Source: Angelakisella sp. (lineage in GTDB: Bacteria > Bacillota > Clostridia > Oscillospirales > Ruminococcaceae). Taken from it: 11,765 bases of DNA. The number at the start of each line of letters is the position of its first letter. Positions within the stretch are counted from its first letter, which is position 1. This document shows positions 7,501 through 11,765 of the stretch, piece by piece. The translations under genes were made by a program, and so were the position numbers. The stretch is from contig JAAWGY010000045.1 of the NCBI GenBank assembly GCA_022795575.1, forward strand, positions 1 to 11,765, read 5' to 3'. The notes beneath the pieces were generated by a model. The model did no database searches, was not told the origin of the DNA, and was given only the letters and a program-made list of their open reading frames with translations.

Positions 7501-8188
7501 GGATGTGCGGCAAAACCTGCGGGAGCTCCGGGAGCGGATTGCCGGGGCTGCCCGGTCCGCCGGCCGGGACCCCGGGGAGGTGCGGCTGATGGCTGTGACC
7601 AAGACGGTGCCCCCGGAGCTGGTGAACGTGGCCTGGGAGGAGGGGGTGCGGCTCTTTGGGGAAAACCGGGCCCAGGAGCTGCTGGAAAAGGCGGAGGCCT
7701 ACGCCTTTGGCCCGGAGCACATCCACTTTATCGGCACCCTGCAAACCAACAAGGTGCGGCAGATCATCGACAGGGTAAGCTGTGTGCAGTCGGTGAACAG
7801 CATCCACCTGGCCCAGGAGCTCCAGAAGAGGGCGCTGGCCGCGGGGCGGACCATGGATATCCTGCTGGAGGTCAACATCGGCGGGGAGGATTCCAAGACG
7901 GGGATGGAGCAGGGGGCGGTGACGGGGATGCTGGAAAAGCTTTCCAACTTTTCCGCCCTGCGGGTAAAGGGGCTGATGTGTATCCCCCCCTTTGGGCGGC
8001 CTCCCCAGGAGACAGAGGGCTATTTTAGCCGGATGCACAAAATATTTGTTGACATAAAGGACCAGAAAATGGATAATATCAGTATGGAAATTTTATCGAT
8101 GGGGATGACCGGGGATTATCAGCTGGCGGTGCGGTGCGGCGCCAATCTGGTCCGGGTTGGAACCGGGATATTTGGAAAGAGGATTTGA
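7475..8188 (+). CDS. yggS: YggS/YlmE family pyridoxal-phosphate homeostasis protein
   Basis: A 237-residue single-domain protein of the YggS/YlmE/PROSC family, which binds PLP and buffers its level but has no known enzymatic turnover. The Schiff-base Lys is K43 in LMAVTKTVPPE. Family motifs follow: LFGENRAQEL (60-69), HFIGTLQTNK (84-93), VNIGGEDSKTG (133-143), GLMCIPP (166-172), and the phosphate-binding LSMGMTGDY and VRVGTGIFG near the C-terminus. YlmE heads the ylm cluster in Bacillus, so the position before sepF is expected. Codons about 189-209 differ sharply from the rest: ATA, GTT, AAT, AGT, GAA, ATT and TTA replace the usual G/C-ending ones. That block carries a promoter-like sequence (see 8049-8077). 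sepF begins 28 bp after the stop. Confidence 0.97.
   Translation: MMANPLTPEDVRQNLRELRERIAGAARSAGRDPGEVRLMAVTKTVPPELVNVAWEEGVRLFGENRAQELLEKAEAYAFGPEHIHFIGTLQTNKVRQIIDRVSCVQSVNSIHLAQELQKRALAAGRTMDILLEVNIGGEDSKTGMEQGAVTGMLEKLSNFSALRVKGLMCIPPFGRPPQETEGYFSRMHKIFVDIKDQKMDNISMEILSMGMTGDYQLAVRCGANLVRVGTGIFGKRI
8049..8077 (+). promoter_or_regulatory. Predicted internal sigma-A promoter for sepF-ylmH-divIVA-ileS
   Basis: A perfect -35 TTGACA (8049-8054), a 17-bp spacer and a -10 GATAAT (8072-8077, five of six matches) lie inside yggS on the sense strand. Positions 8041-8100 are 73% A/T (44 of 60 counted) in an otherwise strongly GC-rich window. The local codons are synonymous choices rare in neighbouring sequence, as if the DNA sequence itself were being kept. 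Transcription would begin near 8084, giving a leader of about 130 nt before sepF. Promoter function is inferred from consensus and composition only. Confidence 0.7.
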
Positions 8189-8201
8189 CCAAGAAGAGGG
8201 G

Positions 8202-8207
8202 AAGGAG
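8202..8207 (+). promoter_or_regulatory. sepF ribosome binding site, fixing the start at 8217
   Basis: AAGGAG stands 9 nt before ATG 8217. The same frame is open back to an ATG at 8157 inside yggS, but that ATG has no comparable site, and a protein starting MGFMRKFKDFMG has the usual SepF membrane-binding N-terminus. Confidence 0.8.
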
Positions 8208-8216
8208 AAACGCGCC

Positions 8217-8738
8217 ATGGGCTTTATGCGGAAGTTCAAGGATTTTATGGGGGTCCCCGAGGACGAGTATATGGACGACGAGGAGGACCTGGACTACGAC
8301 AAGGACTTCGATGACGAGGATGACGAGGAGGAGGATGTCACCGGCTTTGGGGCGCCGGGCCGCCGGACTGCCCCTGCTCCCGCTGCTCCTTCCTCCTCCT
8401 TTACCCTGCCGGACCCGGAGCCTGCTCCGGCCAGCAAGGTGGTAAGCATCCACAACAGCAGCCAGTACCAGGTGGTGGTGGTCAAGCCGGAGCGCTTTGA
8501 GGACGCCAGTGGCATCGCCGACCACCTCATCGCCAAGCGGGCGGTGTTGCTAAACCTGGAGGCCGTCACCCCGGACCTGAAGCGGCGGCTGGTGGACTTC
8601 CTCAGCGGGGTGGCCTACACCAACGGCGGACAGATCAAGTCGGTGGCCAATTCCACCTTTATCATCACCCCCTGCAACGTCAACGTGATGGGGGAGACGA
8701 TGCTGGACGAGCTGGGCAGCCATGGCGTATACTTCTAA
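8217..8738 (+). CDS. sepF: Cell division protein SepF
   Basis: A 173-residue SepF (YlmF), the cytoplasmic ring-forming protein that binds the FtsZ C-terminus and anchors the Z-ring to the membrane in Gram-positives. Residues 1-12 (MGFMRKFKDFMG) form the expected amphipathic membrane helix. Residues 15-40 are extremely acidic, with 20 of 26 Asp or Glu. A Pro/Ala/Ser linker follows (about 45-75). The SepF core occupies about 84-173, with YQVVVVKPERFEDA, the LLNLEAVTPDLKRRLVDFLSGV helix and dimer region, and FIITPCNVNV. The ORF overlaps ylmH by 17 nt. In Bacillus, ylmG lies between them but there is no room for it here. Expression may come from the internal promoter in yggS as well as from upstream. 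Confidence 0.97.
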   Translation: MGFMRKFKDFMGVPEDEYMDDEEDLDYDKDFDDEDDEEEDVTGFGAPGRRTAPAPAAPSSSFTLPDPEPAPASKVVSIHNSSQYQVVVVKPERFEDASGIADHLIAKRAVLLNLEAVTPDLKRRLVDFLSGVAYTNGGQIKSVANSTFIITPCNVNVMGETMLDELGSHGVYF

Positions 8739-9483
8739 CAGGGAGGGAGAGGAGCAGATTCTCTCCCGTCTTGCTGATTTGCAGCGCCGGTGCCTCCGGC
8801 AGGACAGGCCCTGCTACCTGGGGTTCCTGGACGACTTCCAGCAGCGGGTTTGCCGGAACGCCCTGGCAAAGGCGCCCCTCTTCTTCCGCTTCTACGGCGG
8901 CTGCGAGGAGGCCGAGCGTGTCTTTCTCGGCCTCTCCCCCCGGGAGGATGAGGGGCTGGAGGACAGGGATTTTCCTATCCGGTGCGTGGAGGCCGTCTTC
9001 CGGCGGCAGGATAAGCCGGGCCACCGGGACTTTTTAGGCGCGGTGCTGGGGCTGGAGCTCCGGCGGGAGGCGGTGGGGGATATCTTCCTGGAGGAGGGGC
9101 TGGCCCGCATCCTTCTTACCGGCCCGGCGGCGGATGTGGTCCTTGGCCAGCTGACCCAGGTGGGCCGGGTAGGCGTCGTCTGCCGGGAGCCCTTGAGCTG
9201 GAGCGGCGGGGAGCGGCGCTTTACCGAGATCACCGGCTCCATCTCCTCCCTGCGGCTGGACTGCGTGACGGCGTTTTTGGCGGGGCTTTCCCGCGCCGAC
9301 GCCCTGGCGCTGGTGTCCGGCGGGCAGGTGGCCATCGACGGCCAAACCGTCCAAAGCCCCTCCCGGACGGTGGAACAGCGGGAAAAGATCTCTATCCGGG
9401 GGACCGGGAAGTTCATCTATGACAGACAGGTAGGTATCAGCAAAAAAGGGAAGCTGCGGGTGCAGTTCCGCAGATATAGCTAA
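8722..9483 (+). CDS. ylmH: YlmH family S4-domain RNA-binding protein
   Basis: A 253-residue protein matching YlmH in length and order: an N-terminal helical region, a central part with HRDFLGAVLGLELRREAVGDIF (101-122), and a C-terminal S4 RNA-binding domain from about residue 177 (LRLDCVTAFLAGLSRADALALVSGG, then VAIDG and REKISIRGTGK). YlmH of Bacillus has been linked to ribosome-associated quality control, binding stalled 50S particles, so a ribosomal role is likely. The ATG lies inside the end of sepF with no good Shine-Dalgarno at normal distance, so translation probably depends on coupling. A strong purine run (8740-8754) follows the start but no in-frame ATG, GTG or TTG is suitably placed after it, so ATG 8722 is kept. 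Divisome-cluster location is conserved although its reason is unknown. Confidence 0.93.
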   Translation: MAYTSNREGEEQILSRLADLQRRCLRQDRPCYLGFLDDFQQRVCRNALAKAPLFFRFYGGCEEAERVFLGLSPREDEGLEDRDFPIRCVEAVFRRQDKPGHRDFLGAVLGLELRREAVGDIFLEEGLARILLTGPAADVVLGQLTQVGRVGVVCREPLSWSGGERRFTEITGSISSLRLDCVTAFLAGLSRADALALVSGGQVAIDGQTVQSPSRTVEQREKISIRGTGKFIYDRQVGISKKGKLRVQFRRYS

Positions 9484-9497
9484 GGGGGTTAAAGGGC

Positions 9498-10418
9498 ATG
9501 GTAGTACCGGAAAAGTTCTTTGAAGTGGAATTCAGCAAAGCCATGGCCTTTGGTTACAGGACCGAGGACGTGGACGAATTTGTGACCAAAGCGATTGAGA
9601 TCATCAAGACGCTCCAGGAGGAAAACCAGGAGCTCATGGAAAAGATGACGGTACTGGCCCAAAGCCTGGAAAAGTACCAGGAGGATGAGGAGAGCCTGCG
9701 CTCCGCCATCATCGGCGCCCATAAGCTGGGGGACAGCATCCTGAAGGAATCCAAAAACAAGGCGGAGGTGATCCTTCGGGACGCCACCACCAACGCCGAC
9801 CATATCGTCGAGGAGGCCCACGCCCGGCTGGAGCGGGAGATTGCCGAGTACGAGCGCCTGAAGGGGGAGGTTACGGCCTTCCGGGAGGGGCTCTTTGATA
9901 TGTATAAGGCACATATCGACCAGATCACCCGTCTTCCCCACAAGGAAAAGCAGGCCCCCAAGGCCGCGGCACCGGCACCGGCCCCCGCAGCAGCGGCAGA
10001 GCCTGTCCCGCCGCCTCCGCCGCCCCCGCAGCGGGCCCCGGAGCCCCCCGAGCCGGTGCTGACGGTGGAGGAGCCGGAGGAGGAGTATGCCCCCGCCCTG
10101 CCCCCGGAGCCCCCGGTAAAAAAGGCGGCCCACCCCAAGCGTTCGGCCATGGTGCTGGAGCTTGAGGAGGATGACGAGGAGGAGGAAGAAGAGGAAGAGG
10201 TCGTCACCCGCTACAACGGCAGGCTGAGCCGTTTTTCCTCCCCCCGGCAGCAGCCGGTAGATGATTTTGATGACGACGACGAGGACGAAGAGGACCTGCC
10301 CCCCGCCCGGACCGTCTTTAGCTCCAAGTTTGGGGAGATGCGCTTTGGGGAGGGCTTCAGCCTTACCCAGGACGAGCACCGGAGCAGCGCCTCCGGCCGG
10401 GCCGGAAAGCGAAGGTAG
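9498..10418 (+). CDS. divIVA: DivIVA family cell-pole/septum protein with long disordered tail
   Basis: A 306-residue DivIVA-domain protein. The N-terminal lipid-binding module is recognisable: EKFFEVEFSKAMAFGYRTEDVDEF (about residues 5-28) matches the usual xxFxxxxFGYxxxxVDEFL pattern, with F18-G19-Y20-R21 at the membrane-contact tip. Residues about 29-145 form a long coiled coil (KTLQEENQELMEKM, then AEVILRDATTNADHIVEEAHARLEREI). From about 150 the protein is low-complexity: Ala/Pro-rich with seven Pro in a row near 171-177, an acidic block near 221-234, a second Asp-rich block near 254-266, and a basic end (RAGKRR). Bacillus DivIVA is much shorter (about 164). DivIVA proteins sit at negatively curved membrane and recruit division or polar partners. 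AAGGGGG at 9482-9488 supports the start, 14 bp after ylmH. Confidence 0.95.
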   Translation: MVVPEKFFEVEFSKAMAFGYRTEDVDEFVTKAIEIIKTLQEENQELMEKMTVLAQSLEKYQEDEESLRSAIIGAHKLGDSILKESKNKAEVILRDATTNADHIVEEAHARLEREIAEYERLKGEVTAFREGLFDMYKAHIDQITRLPHKEKQAPKAAAPAPAPAAAAEPVPPPPPPPQRAPEPPEPVLTVEEPEEEYAPALPPEPPVKKAAHPKRSAMVLELEEDDEEEEEEEEVVTRYNGRLSRFSSPRQQPVDDFDDDDEDEEDLPPARTVFSSKFGEMRFGEGFSLTQDEHRSSASGRAGKRR

Positions 10419-10468
10419 CGGCCCCCTTGCAGCAAGCCACGGCCCGGCAACGGGACTTTACAAAGCAT

Positions 10469-10473
10469 AGGAG
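10469..10473 (+). promoter_or_regulatory. ileS ribosome binding site, deciding between two in-frame ATGs
   Basis: AGGAG lies only 2 nt before ATG 10476 but 11 nt before the in-frame ATG 10485. The first is too close for normal initiation, so the second (MAQDYNATLNLP) is preferred. Using the first would add only three residues (MNT). Confidence 0.55.
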
Positions 10474-10484
10474 AGATGAACACA

Positions 10485-11765
10485 ATGGCTCAGGACTATA
10501 ACGCAACGCTGAACCTGCCGGAAACCGCCTTCCAGATGCGGGCCGGCCTGCCCCAAAAGGAGCCGGGCATCCTTGCCGGATGGGAGGAGCACCGGCTGTA
10601 CCAGGAGATGATCCGCCGCAACGAGGGCAAGCCCCTCTATGTCCTCCACGACGGCCCCCCCTACGCCAACGGGGATATCCACCTGGGCACCGCCTTAAAC
10701 AAGATCCTTAAGGATATCATCGTCCGGTCCAAGAACATGATGGGCTACCAGTCCCCCTACATCCCCGGGTGGGATACCCACGGCCTGCCCATCGAGCTAA
10801 AGGCCCGGAAAAAGGCGGGGGTGGACAGCGGCGCCAGCGACCTGGAGCTGCGGAAGATCTGCCAGGAGTTTGCCCTCCACTATGTGGACGTCCAGCGGGA
10901 GCAGTTCAAGCGCCTGGGGGTGCTGGGGGATTGGGACGACCCCTACCTCACCCTCAAGCCCCAGTTTGAGGCCAAGCAGATCGAGATCTTCGGGGCCATG
11001 GCCAACAAGGGCTACATCTACAAGGGGCTGAAGCCGGTTTACTGGTGCCCCGAGTGCGAGACCGCCCTGGCCGAGGCGGAGATTGAGTACGCCGAGGACC
11101 CCTGCGACTCCATCTACGTCAAGTTTAAGGTGGCGGACGACAAGGGCAAGCTGTCCGCCCTGGGGGCAGACCTCAGCAGAACCTACTTCGTCATCTGGAC
11201 CACCACCACCTGGACCCTCCCCGGCAACCTCTGCATCTGCCTGGGGCCGGACTACGACTATTGCGTGGTCCATGCCAAGGAAAAGAACGAGTACTACGTC
11301 ATGGCCCGGGAGCTGGTGGCCTCCACCATGGAGGCCGGCGGCATCGCCGATTACACCATCTCCGACCTGATCCCCGGCCGGGAGCTGGAATACCTTACCT
11401 ACACCCACCCCTTTATGGGCCGGGTTTCCCCCATCATCCTGGGGGACCACGTCACCCTGGAGAGCGGCACCGGCTGCGTCCATACCGCCCCCGGCCACGG
11501 CGTGGAGGACTTTGAGGTCTGCGCCAACCACTACCCGGAGATCCCGGTGGTGGTGCCGGTGGACAACAAGGGCCGCATGACCGCCGACGCGGGGCAGTTT
11601 GCCGGCCTTACCACCAAGGAGGCCAACCAGAGCATCCTACAGCACCTTACCGACATCGACGCCCTTTTTGCGGTGCAGAAGATCATCCACCAGTACCCCC
11701 ACTGCTGGCGCTGCAAGGAGCCGGTGCTCTTCCGGGCTACCGAGCAGTGGTTCTGCTCGGTGGAC
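10485..11765 (+). CDS. ileS: Isoleucyl-tRNA synthetase IleRS (3' part outside window)
   Basis: The first 427 codons of IleRS, a class I synthetase usually about 900-1000 residues, cut off by the window edge. The ATP-binding signature is HLGT at 66-69 within GPPYANGDIHLGTALNK, with Thr in place of the last His of HIGH. GWDTHGLPIE follows. The CP1 insertion has a CxxC at C188/C191 and a second at C407/C410, likely one zinc site. The editing site shows the Thr-rich WTTTTWTLPGN (238-248) and GHGVEDF with D342, the position of the key editing Asp of E. coli IleRS. It lies 66 bp after divIVA, as the neighbouring gene does in Bacillus, but that gap is too short for a T-box leader. Identity is certain; everything after residue 427 is unseen. 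Confidence 0.98.
   Translation, partial: MAQDYNATLNLPETAFQMRAGLPQKEPGILAGWEEHRLYQEMIRRNEGKPLYVLHDGPPYANGDIHLGTALNKILKDIIVRSKNMMGYQSPYIPGWDTHGLPIELKARKKAGVDSGASDLELRKICQEFALHYVDVQREQFKRLGVLGDWDDPYLTLKPQFEAKQIEIFGAMANKGYIYKGLKPVYWCPECETALAEAEIEYAEDPCDSIYVKFKVADDKGKLSALGADLSRTYFVIWTTTTWTLPGNLCICLGPDYDYCVVHAKEKNEYYVMARELVASTMEAGGIADYTISDLIPGRELEYLTYTHPFMGRVSPIILGDHVTLESGTGCVHTAPGHGVEDFEVCANHYPEIPVVVPVDNKGRMTADAGQFAGLTTKEANQSILQHLTDIDALFAVQKIIHQYPHCWRCKEPVLFRATEQWFCSVD

Noticed and set aside
8157..8216. Upstream ATG extending sepF by 20 residues into yggS
   Set aside because: No ribosome binding site precedes it, and the extension would bury the N-terminal membrane helix. ATG 8217 has AAGGAG at ideal spacing.
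9903..9908. TATAAG inside divIVA as a second internal promoter
   Set aside because: The region 17 bp upstream is G/C-rich with no -35 match, unlike the site in yggS.
10419..10475. Terminator in the divIVA-ileS gap (CTTGC/GCAAG and GGCC repeats)
   Set aside because: The CTTGC/GCAAG arms are separated by a single base, the other repeats are weak, and there is no T-tract. The gap looks transcribed through.

Overview
This is a GC-rich (visibly well above 60%), gene-dense stretch in which every supported gene reads on the + strand. The gene set (RicA/YlbF-family protein, MutS, endonuclease-type MutL, SepF, YlmH, DivIVA) is typical of a Gram-positive Bacillota. The GC richness, the Cys-tailed YlbF-family protein and the HlyD-like gene beside the ylm cluster suggest a class Clostridia member, perhaps Oscillospiraceae; that rank is an inference. 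I see no mobile element, phage gene, CRISPR array, RNA gene or defence system. This is housekeeping chromosome, and no new multigene system is evident.

Layout. Positions 1-95 hold the probable 3' end of an unidentified gene. Block 1 (152-6281) is ricA-like, mutS, mutL and miaA, covering genome maintenance and tRNA modification; its order resembles the Bacillus ymcA-(cotE)-mutS-mutL locus plus miaA. Block 2 (6295-10418) is a membrane-anchored HlyD-like protein, then yggS/ylmE, sepF, ylmH and divIVA, the division/cell-pole cluster of Gram-positives. The window ends inside ileS (from 10485), which also follows divIVA in Bacillus. Gaps between complete genes are 13-66 bp, two pairs overlap (26 and 17 bp), and I see no intrinsic terminator, so the whole stretch could be one transcript. 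No stretch over 300 bp lacks a gene.

How the genes fit together. MutS recognises mismatches and MutL, which carries the metal-dependent nicking motifs, acts with it; no MutH is expected. MiaA isopentenylates A37 of tRNAs. SepF tethers FtsZ to the membrane, DivIVA marks curved membrane, YlmH is an S4-domain RNA-binding protein and YggS buffers PLP. IleRS charges tRNA-Ile.

The most notable signal is a sharply AT-rich island inside the 3' end of yggS (8041-8100, 44 of 60 bases A/T). It holds a perfect TTGACA, a 17-bp spacer and GATAAT, built from codons that are unusual here. It looks like an internal sigma-A promoter giving sepF-ylmH-divIVA-ileS their own transcription. Secondary points are the Cys-rich tail of the RicA-like protein, a MutL clamp-motif variant, the acidic and Pro-rich disordered regions of SepF and DivIVA, and the lack of both ylmG and room for an ileS T-box leader.
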